NCBI GenBank assembly: GCA_963712435.1
Contig: CAVQIB010000004.1
Span: 62,001 to 126,000 of the forward strand
DNA: 64,000 nt
From: Rhodoplanes sp963712435
Lineage (GTDB): Bacteria > Pseudomonadota > Alphaproteobacteria > Rhizobiales > Xanthobacteraceae
Direction of reading: 5' to 3'
Positions 54,785 to 64,000 of the stretch are shown in pieces. Every line of letters starts with the position of its first letter. Within the stretch, counting starts at the first letter, position 1. The notes beneath the pieces were generated by a model. The model saw only the letters and a list, made by a program, of their open reading frames with translations. It was not told the DNA's origin and did not search any database. The position numbers were made by a program, and so were the translations under genes.

Positions 54785-56902
54785 ATGAATCTGCGATCGA
54801 CTGGGGAGCGGGAAGGAGAAGCGCCCATCAGCGAACCGTCGGGAATGGGCCGCCCCATACGCGGATGGAGCATCCGCCACCGGCTGATCGTGCTCGTCCT
54901 CTTTGCGACCGTGCCGATGCTCGTGCTGTCGGTTGCGATCGTGCAGAAACTTGCGCAGTCGGAACGGATTGCACGCCGCGAGGCGATCACCTATTCGGCG
55001 CGCTCGATCCAGACCGCCGTCGACTCGCAACTGGAAAAGCTCATCGCGATCGGCCGGACATTGTCCGTTTCTCCGTCTTTGGAACGGCGCGACCTCGCCG
55101 CGTTTCGCCGGGAAGCGGAGCAGGCGGTGCAAGACCTCAAAGGCGTTTGGATCCTGGTGGCCGATCCGAGCGGCCAGCAGGTTTTCAACGTGGCCGTGCC
55201 GCCCAATGAGACGCCGCCCCGCCGTGCTCCGGAGGCGATCGCGACCCAGACGCGCGCCTTCGAGAACAAGAAGCCCGAAGTCTCAAATGTCTTCAGCGGC
55301 GCCTATCGCAATCGGCCGATCGTGACAGTGGAGGTTCCCGTCTTTCGTGAGGGAGCGCCGCTGTTCTCCGTCGCCGTCATCATCGACGTGGCGCATTTCC
55401 TCGATCTGCTGAGCCGTGAACACACGCCGGAAGGTTGGCTCACCGGAATCATCGATCGTCGCGGCCAGTTCATCGCACGGTCGCTCGACCACGAGCGCTG
55501 GGTCGCGCAGCCGGCCTCCGCAGGCTGGCGCGCCGTCATGAACCGGGAGGGCGTGTTCGAATTCCCCTCCTTGGAGGGCGACGTCATCGTTCAGGCCAAC
55601 ACGGTGTCGCCCGTGAGCGGCTGGGCGATCGGGGTTGCTGCGAACAAGAACGCGCTCGAAAGCTCCGCCCGCCAGACGATGGGGGAGGCGGCGCTGGCCG
55701 GCGCGGTGATCGCGCTCCTCAGTCTCATGATGGCGGGATTGATCGCGCGGACCATCACGCGCCCGATCGAGATGCTGGAGAAGAGCGCCGGCGCGGCCGA
55801 CAAGCCGGAAGGTCTGCGCAGCGGCGGGACCGGCGTCCCGGAGATCGATCGCGCGATCCAGGCGCGGCTTCTTGCCGAAAGCCGGCTGCAGGAGAGCCAG
55901 GCGCGCCTGCGCCTTGCCGTGACATCCGCTGCCATGGGCATTCATGTCTGGCACGTCGCCTCGGGCGAACTCGAATGGGACGATCGGGTCCGCGAGATCT
56001 GGGGCATCGGCCGGGACGTCACCCCGACCTTTGCCACCTTCATGGCCGGCCTGCATCCGGGTGATCGGGCGGAGACCCAGGCCGCGATCAAACGCGCCAT
56101 TCATCCGACGGGGGACGGCAGATACGCCGCCGAATATCGGGTGCGGCCGCTCGACGGCAGCCCCGAGCGCTGGGTCCGCGCGACGGGGCTGTTCTACTTC
56201 GAGGCGGGGCGAGCGGTCAGGCTGGTCGGAACCGTGCGCGACATCACCGAGCGTAAGCGGGCCGAGGAGCGCCAGACCTTGCTGACGCAGGAGATCGCGC
56301 ATCGCGGGAAGAACCTGCTTGCCGTCATCCAATCGATTGCAGGGCAGATTCTCTCGAAAGCGCGCTCGCCGGAAGAGGCCAAGGACGCCCTGCTCAGGCG
56401 CATGCAGTCGCTCAGCCGCACCTACAACACCCTCACCGGCAGCGCTTGGGAGGGAGCGGAAATCTCCAAGCTCGTGCACGACGAACTCGGTCCCTTCGTC
56501 GCCCAGGCCGAGATCGCGGGGCCACAGATCAAGGTGCATCCCAAAGCCGCGCAAACGCTGGCGCTTGCGATTCACGAGCTTGCGACCAATGCGGCGAAAT
56601 ACGGCGCGCTCTCGGTCCCGCGCGGCGAGGTGTCGGTCACCTGGCGGATCGAGGGCGATCCCGCTGACCCGACCTTCTCGTTTCGCTGGCGGGAGCGCGG
56701 GGGCCCGCCCGTCCAACCCCCGACGCGGCGCGGGTTCGGCGCATCGATCACCGACCAGGTGGTGGCCTTGGAGTTCGGAACGAAACCGCTCCACGAATAC
56801 GCAGCCGATGGCGTGCGCTACGAGTTCACGACCGCGTTGTCGAAGGTGGCCGGCCCGGCGCTTCTGGGCAATCCCGGAACAAAGTCGCCGTTTGTGGATT
56901 GA
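54785..56902 (+). CDS. HWE-family sensor histidine kinase with extracytoplasmic sensor and PAS domain
   Basis: 705 residues. Two membrane helices (about residues 37-57 and 300-320) enclose a Cache-type periplasmic sensor. A PAS/PAC domain follows (RLRLAVTSAAMGIHVWHVASGELEWD, VGTVRDITERKRAEE). The HWE kinase core has EIAHRGKNLLAVIQSIA and HELATNAAKYGALS, with the family's missing F-box. It would phosphorylate the single-domain receiver 22 bases downstream. ATG 54785 is chosen over upstream Arg-rich extensions. Confidence 0.9.
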   Translation: MNLRSTGEREGEAPISEPSGMGRPIRGWSIRHRLIVLVLFATVPMLVLSVAIVQKLAQSERIARREAITYSARSIQTAVDSQLEKLIAIGRTLSVSPSLERRDLAAFRREAEQAVQDLKGVWILVADPSGQQVFNVAVPPNETPPRRAPEAIATQTRAFENKKPEVSNVFSGAYRNRPIVTVEVPVFREGAPLFSVAVIIDVAHFLDLLSREHTPEGWLTGIIDRRGQFIARSLDHERWVAQPASAGWRAVMNREGVFEFPSLEGDVIVQANTVSPVSGWAIGVAANKNALESSARQTMGEAALAGAVIALLSLMMAGLIARTITRPIEMLEKSAGAADKPEGLRSGGTGVPEIDRAIQARLLAESRLQESQARLRLAVTSAAMGIHVWHVASGELEWDDRVREIWGIGRDVTPTFATFMAGLHPGDRAETQAAIKRAIHPTGDGRYAAEYRVRPLDGSPERWVRATGLFYFEAGRAVRLVGTVRDITERKRAEERQTLLTQEIAHRGKNLLAVIQSIAGQILSKARSPEEAKDALLRRMQSLSRTYNTLTGSAWEGAEISKLVHDELGPFVAQAEIAGPQIKVHPKAAQTLALAIHELATNAAKYGALSVPRGEVSVTWRIEGDPADPTFSFRWRERGGPPVQPPTRRGFGASITDQVVALEFGTKPLHEYAADGVRYEFTTALSKVAGPALLGNPGTKSPFVD

Positions 56903-56924
56903 TCCCTTCGGGGATGAGTGAGCC

Positions 56925-57353
56925 ATGTCGACGAACGGTTCGCAGTCAGTGAGTGGTCTCTGCGTGTTCATCGCAGAAGACGAGGCCTTGATCGCGATCG
57001 ACATCGTCTCTTTTCTCGAATGTTCAGGCTGTCAGGTGGTCGGACCGTTCGCCGAAGTGGCGGATGCGTTGCGGGCAGCCGAGACGAGCCGCATGGACGT
57101 GGCGATCCTGGACGTGAACCTGAGGGGCGCGCCGGTCTGGCCGGTTGCCGAACTGCTCCGATCGCGCGGCGTTCCGTTCGTATTTCTGACCGGCTATGCG
57201 AGCCTGAACGAGTTTCCGGCGGCGTTTGCCGACGCGCGGCGGCTGGACAAGCCGTTTGTCGGCGCCGAACTGCTCGCGGCGATCTCGACGCTGGGCGCGC
57301 CAGACCGACCGGACGCTTCGCAAACCCAGTCCCTCAGTTCGCTGTGCGCGTGA
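56925..57353 (+). CDS. Single-domain response regulator receiver
   Basis: 142 residues. EDE acidic pocket (VFIAEDEALIAIDI), phospho-acceptor Asp in VAILDVNLRG, Thr in FLTGYAS and Lys in RLDKPF. No output domain. It follows the HWE kinase by 22 bases; such pairs in alphaproteobacteria often feed the general stress response. Confidence 0.92.
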   Translation: MSTNGSQSVSGLCVFIAEDEALIAIDIVSFLECSGCQVVGPFAEVADALRAAETSRMDVAILDVNLRGAPVWPVAELLRSRGVPFVFLTGYASLNEFPAAFADARRLDKPFVGAELLAAISTLGAPDRPDASQTQSLSSLCA

Positions 57354-57470
57354 GGCGGCAAGTTAGGAGAGACGAGACCCGTTCGGGCGTATTCGCATTT
57401 CATCTTCGGAGGATGGCGTCGGTCGTTCGCTTGGGGCCGACCTTGGTAAACGTGGGCAAAGGGGAAACGG

Positions 57471-58058
57471 ATGCTTGCGCGCAAGTCGATCGTGTGGACG
57501 GCTGGTCTCTTTGGTCTTGTCCTCGGCCTGACGATCTCCGCAAGTGCGGAGAATTACGATCCGGAGGGCCGGTTCACGAATGGGTTTTATCGCCAGACCT
57601 ACAGTCCCGGCTATTCGTCGATCGCCCGCACGGCGGTCAGTTCGCCCGGCTCATACGGCCCCAACACCATCGTCATCAGCACGAGCCAGCGCCGGCTGTA
57701 CTATGTCGGGGGAAACGGGCAGGCGATCAGCTACGGGATCGGGGTCGGCCGGGCCGGGTTTGCCTGGTCGGGCGTGACCCGGGTTTCGGCGAAACGCGAA
57801 TGGCCGTCCTGGACGCCGCCCGCGCAGATGCGGCGCCGCCAACCCGGGCTGCCTGGTCATATGTCGGGCGGGCTCAACAATCCGCTCGGCGCGCGCGCCC
57901 TCTATCTCGGCTCCTCGCTGTACCGCATCCACGGGTCGAACGAGCCGCACACGATTGGTCAGGCGGTGTCCTCCGGCTGCTTCCGCATGACCAATGACGA
58001 CGTGATCGACCTCTACAATCGCGTGCGGGTCGGCACCAAGGTGATCGTGACGCAATGA
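57471..58058 (+). CDS. L,D-transpeptidase (YkuD domain)
   Basis: 195 residues with a signal peptide (TAGLFGLVLGLTISASA). YkuD domain: NTIVISTSQRRLYYV, then the catalytic YRIHGSNEP and SSGCFRMTNDDVIDLYNRV with the nucleophilic Cys. It cross-links peptidoglycan (3-3 links) in the periplasm. Confidence 0.94.
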   Translation: MLARKSIVWTAGLFGLVLGLTISASAENYDPEGRFTNGFYRQTYSPGYSSIARTAVSSPGSYGPNTIVISTSQRRLYYVGGNGQAISYGIGVGRAGFAWSGVTRVSAKREWPSWTPPAQMRRRQPGLPGHMSGGLNNPLGARALYLGSSLYRIHGSNEPHTIGQAVSSGCFRMTNDDVIDLYNRVRVGTKVIVTQ

Positions 58059-58137
58059 AGTAGCCCACACGCGCCGCTTTCGGCCCGGTCGGAAGCAAAC
58101 GATGTTTGGCGCGATGCGTTCGTTTCGTAAGCAGCCG

Positions 58138-60332
58138 TCAGACCAAAGCCTTGAAGCCGAACGGCAGCGAGCGAAGCCGCTTGCCGGTCGCCGCAAAGAT
58201 CGCGTTGCCGATGGCGGGGGCGAGAGGGGGCACGCCGGGCTCGCCGATCCCGCTCGGGTCCGCTTGCGAGTTGACGATGTGGACCTCCACCTTCGGCATT
58301 TCCGACATGCGCGTCGGCTCGTAGTCGTCAAAGTTGCCTTGCTCGACCACCCCTTTGTTGAGCGTAATCTGATTGCGTAGGCAGGCGGACAACGCAAAGC
58401 CGACGGCGCCTTCGATTTGCGACTTGATGACATCCGGGTTTATGGCGACTCCACAGTCGACGGCGGCCACGATGCGTTCGACCTTGATGGCCGCGCCCGC
58501 CACCGAGACCTCGGCGACCATGGCCACCCGGGTGTTGAAGGAGAAATGGTAGGCGACGCCGCGTCCGGCTCCGGCTGGCATGCGCCGCGTCCACCCCGCG
58601 CGATCGGCGGCAAGCCGCAGGACCGCGGCGTCGCGCGGTTTTCTTGCGAGCAGCGCAAGGCGGAAAGCGACCGGATCCCGGCCCGCCAACCGCGCAATCT
58701 CGTCGATAGCCGTTTCCATGGCGTGGGCGCCGTGGCTGTGCCCAACCGACCGCCACCAAAGGACCGGGATTGGCGACGTCGGATTGTAGGACTCGACCGC
58801 GAAATCTCCGATCTCATAGGGCGTGTCGGCAACGCCTTCGACGCTGCCCTGATCAACGCCTTCCTTCACGGCGTCGCGTTCGACCGGCGTGCCGGTGAAT
58901 ATGGATTGGCAGACGATCTTGTGCCGCCAGCCCACAACTTGGCCGCTCGGCGTCAAGCCCAGCCCTGACGCGATGCAAAGCCAGGGGACGGTAGAAGCCG
59001 CCCTTGACATCGTCCTCGCGCGTCCACAGCAGCTGGATCGGGACTGGCTTGCCGTAGGCTTTCGCGACCTCGGCGATTTCCGCTGTCCAGTCCCCGAGCG
59101 GATTGCCGCGCCGACCGAAGCTGCCGCCGCCGAGCAGCGTGTTGATCTTGATCCGCTCCGGCCGCACTCCCAGAACCTTGGCGATGACGGCTTGGTCGAT
59201 GCTCTGAAGTTGGCAGCCCGACCACAGTTCAGCGCCGTCATTCCCGACCTCGATCACGCAGTTCAGCGGCTCCATCGGGGCGTGCGCGAGGAAGGGAAAC
59301 GTGAACTCCGCATCGTAGACGGTCGCCGCGCGTGCAAGCCCTGCGGCCGCATCGCCGCGTCGCGCGGCATTCAATCCCTTCGTGTCGGCAAGCCCGCGGT
59401 ATTCAGCGAGAATTCTCGTCCGTTGAGCGCGTCTCGGCTTCGCTCGTGTCCCAATCGACCCTCACGGCGTCCCGGCCGCGCATCGCCGCCCATGTATCTT
59501 TCGCGAGGACAGCGACGCCGGACGGAACTTGCACGACGTCGACAACTCCGTCGATCCGCTTGGCCTCGCGGTCATCGAAGGACGCAACCTTGGCGCCGAA
59601 CAATTCCGCGCGTTTGACGACGGCGATCAGCATGCCGGGCTGGCGGATGTCGAGCGCGAAAACGGCGGCGCCCGTGGTCTTGTCGACCGAATCGAGCCGC
59701 GGCAAGCGCTTCCCGATCAGTTTCCAGTCGCGCGGCCGTTTCAGCGTCACGTCTTGGGGGACCGGCATATGCATCGCGTCGGACGCCAGCTCGCCAAAGG
59801 TTGCATGACGGCGTGAGCGCTCATGGGTTACGACGCCCTTCTCGACGCTGATTTCGCCGGCGGGCGTCGCCCACCTGGCCGCAGCGGCCGCAACGAGCAT
59901 CATGCGCGCCGCGGCGCCGACCTGACGCATCTGGACCCAGGAATTGGCGATCGACGTTGTGTCGCCGGTGCCCATGACCGACCCGAAAATGAGGTTGCTG
60001 TAGAGCGCGGCATTGTTCGGCGCGAACTCGAACCGCATGGCCGACCAGTCGGCGTCGAGCTCCTCCGCCACAAGGGTTGCAAGGCCGGTCGTCACGCCCT
60101 GTCCCATTTCGAAGTGTTTGCAGATCAGCGTAACCGTATTGTCCAACCCGATCCTGATGAAAACGTTTGGATCGAACACGCCTTGCGCGGGCGGTCCGGC
60201 GGCGAGAGCACGCCTGCCGAACGGCGCGAAACAGCCGAGCACGAAAGCGCCGGCAAGAGCGCCGGCCCCGTGCAGGAAGGCGCGGCGTGACGACGCAACC
60301 GAAGCAGAATGAGCCGCAAGGATGCGCTTCAT
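58138..60332 (-). CDS. Molybdopterin-binding aldehyde/isoquinoline oxidoreductase large subunit (IorB-type), two insertions
   Basis: Xanthine-oxidase-family large subunit with a Tat-type signal (SRRAFLHGAGALAGAFVLG), as in IorB. Domains: first Mo-pterin region with KHFEMGQGVTTGLATLVAEEL, GSVMGTGDTTSIANSW; then LLGGGSFGRRG; and the C-terminal GVAYHFSF, VDCGVAINPDVIKSQIEGAVGFALSA and GIGEPGVPPLAPAIGNAIFAATGKRLR. Extra bases near 59405 and near 58970 split it into three frames; corrected length 730 residues, normal. It receives hydride-derived electrons for the [2Fe-2S] subunit next to it. Confidence 0.9.
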
Positions 60333-60344
60333 CGCCTGCGTTTC

Positions 60345-60797
60345 CTACGCCAGCGCCTTGGCCGCGATGTGAATCGCCTGGCGGATGCGGATATAGGTCC
60401 CGCAGCGACAAATATTGCCTTCCATCGCGGCGTCGATATCGGCGTCCGTCGGATTCTTGTTCACGGTCAGGAGGGTGATCGCCGACATGATCTGCCCCGG
60501 CTGACAGTACCCGCATTGCACCACGTCGAGGCTGCGCCAGGCGGTTTTCACCGCGTCGGCGACCTTACCCGATACGCCCTCAATCGTGCTGATCTCCGTC
60601 CGTATCGCGTCCCCGGCCATGATCGAGCAGGAACGCGCGGCCTCCCCATCGATGTGAACGGTGCAGGCGCCGCATTGCGCGCGTCCGCATCCGAACTTGG
60701 CGCCGGTCAGATTCAGGCGATCGCGCAGCACCCAGAGCAGCGGCATTTCGGGGCTGACGTCGAGATTGTGCGTTTGGCCGTTCACGGTCAGCTTGAT
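60345..60797 (-). CDS. [2Fe-2S] subunit of the IorAB-type oxidoreductase (IorA)
   Basis: 150 residues. Plant-type cluster GAKFGCGRAQCGACTVHIDG and the helical cluster CGYCQPGQIMSA with CRCGTYIRIRQAI. Start TTG 60797 follows CAGGAG by six bases; the longer ATG frame to 60842 has no family match. Directly upstream of the large subunit (12-base gap). Confidence 0.92.
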   Translation of the reverse strand: MKLTVNGQTHNLDVSPEMPLLWVLRDRLNLTGAKFGCGRAQCGACTVHIDGEAARSCSIMAGDAIRTEISTIEGVSGKVADAVKTAWRSLDVVQCGYCQPGQIMSAITLLTVNKNPTDADIDAAMEGNICRCGTYIRIRQAIHIAAKALA

Positions 60798-60848
60798 CAA
60801 GCAACACTCCTGGTGATGCGCGAGCCCTTGAAGTCGCGCCAAAGGCCA

Positions 60849-61439
60849 TCACGCCGGGCAGGGGAGGCCGTTCGCCACCCACGCCCTGACCAAGTCTAGG
60901 AACTCTCGATACGGGATCGGAATCGGTTCCCGGTTACTGCCGGGGTTCCAGGCCCACAGCACGAGCGGATCGTGTTCGAGGTGCGCGATGAGCGCTTCCG
61001 GGGAGCGGTTGCCATTCATTCTGGGGTTCTTCAGCGTCCGGCACAACTCGCCGCGGGACAGACCTTGCCAGGCCATGGTCACGCGGGCGAGCGCCCAATC
61101 CGGGGCGCCCGGCACTCCGGATGCGGCATTGTTCGCGCTCAGGCTGTGGCAGTTTGCGCAGCGCATGGCGCTGGCGCCGTGATTGTCCGGACCGCGAACG
61201 ACGCGCGGAATATGCGGGCTGCGCGCGTCGCCCCGCAACGGTGTTTCACGTTGATGGCAGTTGAGACACCGGGGATGCTGCAGGACCGCGGCGATCTTGT
61301 CCCATTCCGCTCCTTCGATCGAACCGGCCGGTGCGGGCGTCTGGCTGAGCGTGGCGGCCGGGAGCAGCGCCCATCCCAAAACTCCGGCGGCGGTCAGGCA
61401 GAAGAGCAAGGAACGCGGGGTGCGCTGGGATGGTCGCAT
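60849..61439 (-). CDS. Diheme c-type cytochrome of the IorAB operon
   Basis: 196 residues with a signal peptide (LLFCLTAAGVLGWALLPAATLS). Two haem-binding motifs, CLNCH and CANCH, with the region PDWALARVTMAWQGLSRGELC between and after. It would carry electrons from the molybdenum enzyme to the respiratory chain. First gene of the three-gene operon. Confidence 0.88.
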   Translation of the reverse strand: MRPSQRTPRSLLFCLTAAGVLGWALLPAATLSQTPAPAGSIEGAEWDKIAAVLQHPRCLNCHQRETPLRGDARSPHIPRVVRGPDNHGASAMRCANCHSLSANNAASGVPGAPDWALARVTMAWQGLSRGELCRTLKNPRMNGNRSPEALIAHLEHDPLVLWAWNPGSNREPIPIPYREFLDLVRAWVANGLPCPA

Positions 61440-61605
61440 GAAGGTTGCTCTGCAGAAAAATCGCGTCCAGCCCGGAACTCGCGACGAAGTCTATCTAAGT
61501 CTGGGAAGAACAAACTTCACGATGCTGCAAGCTCCGACAGCGGAAAATTGCGTCGCGCCAAGGTATTTTGATGCGGTGAGAGCCTGACGGTGCAGGCACT
61601 CCCGC

Positions 61606-61998
61606 CTATCGTGCGCTCCGCGCCGGCGGGTCGCGCGACAGGCCCTTGGCGGTGAGTTCGTCCAGATACTCGCGCCAATAGCGGTCGAGATTGTGCCCGC
61701 AGTCGTGGAAATACTCCCAGCTGAAGATCCCGCTTCCATGCAGGTCGTCGAAGACGAGCCGGACAGCGTAATTGCCGACCGGATGCACCTCGATGATGGC
61801 GACGTCGCGCTTGCCCGGCACGGTCTTGCGTTCCGCCGCCGAATGCCCCTGGACCTCGGCGCTCGGGCTGCGCACCCGCAACAGCTCCGCCGGCAGCTCG
61901 AACGACTCGCCTGTCTCGAAGCTCACCAGCAGCGCCTGGCCGCTCCTGCGCAGGCGCAGCTCGGTCGGCCAGGGTCTCGGCTCGGTCTCTAGGCTCAT
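61606..61998 (-). CDS. DUF971 family protein
   Basis: 130 residues. WPTELRLRRSGQALLVSFETGESFELPAELLRV, IEVHPVGNYAVRLVFDDLHGSGIFSWEYFHDCG match the gamma-butyrobetaine-hydroxylase-like N-terminal domain (DUF971). The family is often near moaA or Mrp/ApbC genes, with iron-sulfur or molybdenum links inferred. Start at 61998 chosen over 62034 because the latter adds only basic residues. Divergent from moaA. Confidence 0.85.
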   Translation of the reverse strand: MSLETEPRPWPTELRLRRSGQALLVSFETGESFELPAELLRVRSPSAEVQGHSAAERKTVPGKRDVAIIEVHPVGNYAVRLVFDDLHGSGIFSWEYFHDCGHNLDRYWREYLDELTAKGLSRDPPARSAR

Positions 61999-62186
61999 GG
62001 CTTTTGCTCTGGTTCCTGGTCGGCGCGCCGTCACGCCGCATCGGGCCGCGGCGAATGGGCTCCCTATTTGCAGCGCCGGAGATTATATTGCGTTCAGACG
62101 CGAAGAAACAGCCGCGGCTGCGGGCCTCGCTTTCCCAAGCGGGCCGGGTTGCGCGCAAAACAACAAGAAAAAATCTCGGAGGAGCC

Positions 62187-63220
62187 ATGGAGTTCGAGCG
62201 GGCCGCCTCGGTTCAATCCGCACCGCTGGTCGATCCGTTCGGGCGCGCGATCACCTATGTGCGGGTCTCGGTCACCGATCGCTGCGATTTCCGCTGCGTC
62301 TATTGCATGTCGGAGCACATGACCTTCCTGCCGAAGGCGGACCTGCTCACGCTCGAGGAGCTCGACCGGCTGTGCTCCGCCTTCGTCGCCAAGGGCGTGC
62401 GCAAGCTCCGGCTGACCGGCGGCGAGCCGCTGGTGCGGCGCGGACATCATGACGCTGTTCGCGTCGCTGTCGCGCCACCTCGGCCGCGGGCGCGCTCGAT
62501 GAGCTGACCGTTACCACCAACGGCTCGCAGCTCGACGAAATACGCGGCCGAGCTCGCCGCCTGCGGCGTCCGGCGGATCAACGTCTCGCTCGACACGCTC
62601 GACCCCGACAAGTTCCGGGTCATCACCCGCTGGGGCGAGCTCGATCAGGTGCTGCGCGGGCATCGACGCGGCGCAGCGCGCGGGGCTCGCGATCAAGATC
62701 AACGCCGTCGCCCTCAAGGGCGTGAACGAGGACGAGCTGCCGCAGCTGCTCGACATGGGCGCATGGCGAGGGCATGGACCTCACGCTGATCGAGGTGATG
62801 CCGCTCGGCGAAATCGGCGAGATGCGCCTCGACCAGTATCTGCCGCTGTCGTTGGTCCGCGCGCGTCTTGCCGAGCGCTTTACGCTCGAGGAGATCGACT
62901 ACCGCACCGGCGGCCCGGCGCGCTATGTGCGGGTCACGGAAACCGGCGGACGGCTCGGCTTCATCACGCCGCTGACCCACAATTTCTGCGAATCCTGCAA
63001 CCGCGTGCGGGTGACCTGCACCGGAACGCTGTTCATGTGCCTCGGCCAGGAGGATGCGGCCGATCTGCGCAGCCCGCTGCGCGCCTCGGAGGGCAATGAC
63101 CTGCTCTATGCGGCGATCGACGAAGCGATCGCGCGCAAGCCGAAGGGCCACGACTTCGTCATCGACCGTCGGCGCAAGCGCCCCGCGCTTGCCCGCCATA
63201 TGAGCGTCACCGGCGGCTAG
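62187..63220 (+). CDS. moaA: GTP 3',8-cyclase MoaA (five insertions)
   Basis: Radical-SAM enzyme, first step of molybdenum cofactor synthesis. CDFRCVYCM near residue 27, LTGGEPLVRR, TTNGSQL, the GTP cluster CESCNRVRVTCTGTLFMCLGQ and the C-terminal GG are all present. The start is fixed by CGGAGGA six bases before ATG. Five extra bases at 62442, 62488, 62537, 62658 and 62755 break the middle third only; corrected length 342 residues. It supplies the cofactor used by the IorAB-type enzyme nearby. Confidence 0.93.
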
Positions 63221-63461
63221 ACGTCCGACTGATTCGTCCCCGCATGGTGGGAGGCGTGCGATGCACGCGTCTCGAACTTTGTGTCCTTCGAGACGCGCTC
63301 CACGCGCGCCGCAGGATGAGGGCGCCGCGAAGTCCAAGTTTCCGTTGCGCGGCGCGGCCCACGCGGCTTATCTTGCCGGCACAACGAAACGGCGCGGCGG
63401 CCTGCTGCACAACGGGGGAGCAGGGGATCGCGCCGGTTGCGCCGCCGCTCGGCGGGAGCCG

Positions 63462-64000
63462 ATGGCGGAGGAGGCGTTGACCGCAGCTCTCAAGCTCAGC
63501 CGCATCATCGACCGGATCAACGAACAATTCGGCACGATCGCCAATTTCCTCGTGCTGTTCGCCTGCCTCGTCAGCGCCGCCAATGCCGCGGTCCGTTACG
63601 GCCTGAACGGGTTCTTGTATCTCGGCCGCACGTTTCCCCAGTTCCAGGCCATTCAGCTTGGCGTCGAATGGTACGGCGCCAACGCGAACGCCATGCTCGA
63701 GGCGCAGTGGTACATGTTCGCGGGAATGGTTCTGTTGGGCGCTCCCTTCACGCTCAAGCTCAACGAGCATGTCCGCGTGGACCTCTTGTACGGCATGGCG
63801 TCGCAGCGCGTGCGGCTGTGGATCGATGTCTTCGGGACGCTCTTCTTCCTGCTGCCGATCTGCGTGATCCTGATCTACTTCACGTGGTTCTGGTTTCTTG
63901 ATTCCTGGTCGATCAACGAGACCTCGTCCAATGCCGGCGGGCTGATCCGCTGGCCGGTCAAGCTGCTTCTGCCCGTCGGGTTCTCCTTGATGGCGCTGCA
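63462..64000 (+). CDS. dctQ: TRAP transporter small permease (DctQ), 3' end outside window
   Basis: The frame is open to the window edge (about 180 residues seen). Four hydrophobic helices are present with ANFLVLFACLVSAANAAVRYGLN, QWYMFAGMVLLGAPFTLKLNEHVRVDLLYG and LFFLLPICVILIYFTWFWFLDSW. The HVRVD motif is typical of DctQ. It would pair with a large permease and a periplasmic binding protein downstream. Confidence 0.87.
   Translation, partial: MAEEALTAALKLSRIIDRINEQFGTIANFLVLFACLVSAANAAVRYGLNGFLYLGRTFPQFQAIQLGVEWYGANANAMLEAQWYMFAGMVLLGAPFTLKLNEHVRVDLLYGMASQRVRLWIDVFGTLFFLLPICVILIYFTWFWFLDSWSINETSSNAGGLIRWPVKLLLPVGFSLMAL

Overview
This is GC-rich chromosomal DNA that reads as an alphaproteobacterium of the order Hyphomicrobiales (Rhizobiales), probably near Bradyrhizobiaceae/Xanthobacteraceae. 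The support is gene order and families typical of that group: DUF2842 next to ctaA; tkt-gap-pgk; zapA, a 6S-like RNA and 5-FTHF cyclo-ligase; ccmI-ccmE-ccmF-ccmH; ribE-ribH-nusB; a class II DAHP synthase; an HWE-family sensor kinase; and a dispersed hairpin repeat in intergenic gaps. No rRNA, CRISPR array or complete insertion sequence was seen. Three tRNAs (Pro-GGG, Asp-GUC, Val-CAC) are present.

Layout. 1-3.2 kb: the start of a winged-helix/hydrolase fusion, a small membrane protein, a methanethiol S-methyltransferase-like gene (mddA) and a DUF2243 membrane gene with a small partner. 3.4-16.1 kb: a redox module on one strand, rnfB, a giant 2-oxoacid:ferredoxin oxidoreductase (NifJ-like, about 1650 residues, with a tethered C-terminal ferredoxin domain), rnfC-D-G-E-A, a 76-residue membrane protein with a Cys cluster, a ferredoxin-NADP reductase-like flavoprotein and apbE. 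Most junctions are 4-base overlaps or very short gaps. Together they would oxidise a 2-oxoacid, pass electrons to ferredoxin, and couple them through the ion-pumping Rnf complex to NAD, or through the FNR-like protein to NADP; ApbE would load FMN on RnfD and RnfG. 16-31 kb: glycerate kinase with an abnormal tail, heme A synthase, metY, suhB, a Sel1 protein, thiE-like, and the triose/pentose block (class I fba, pgk, gap, tkt). 31-45 kb: zapA, 6S RNA, ygfA, a metallophosphoesterase, yebC, a toxin-antitoxin pair, cytochrome c maturation genes, a Tim44-like protein, a FAD oxidoreductase and riboflavin synthesis. 45-64 kb: HU, DAHP synthase, glutathione reductase, rpiA, gph, small proteins of unknown function, a CDF metal exporter, HWE kinase/receiver, an L,D-transpeptidase, an IorAB-type molybdenum hydroxylase with a diheme cytochrome, moaA, and the start of a TRAP small permease.

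Reading frames. Many genes are broken by single-base indels although every family motif survives. They are densest from about 5.06 to 13.9 kb (nifJ-like to rnfA), where I count roughly fifty one-base insertions and about a dozen one-base deletions. A second cluster of five insertions lies in moaA (62.44-62.76 kb). Isolated cases hit apbE, ctaA, a DUF4160 gene, pgk, tkt, ccmE, ccmI, rpiA and iorB. Where family conservation fixes the local residue, the extra base falls between codons, and in about two-thirds of cases it is the complement of the base before it. This is not the homopolymer pattern expected of ordinary sequencing error. I read these as data artefacts, not pseudogenes or programmed recoding, and give each gene as one feature with the shifts noted.
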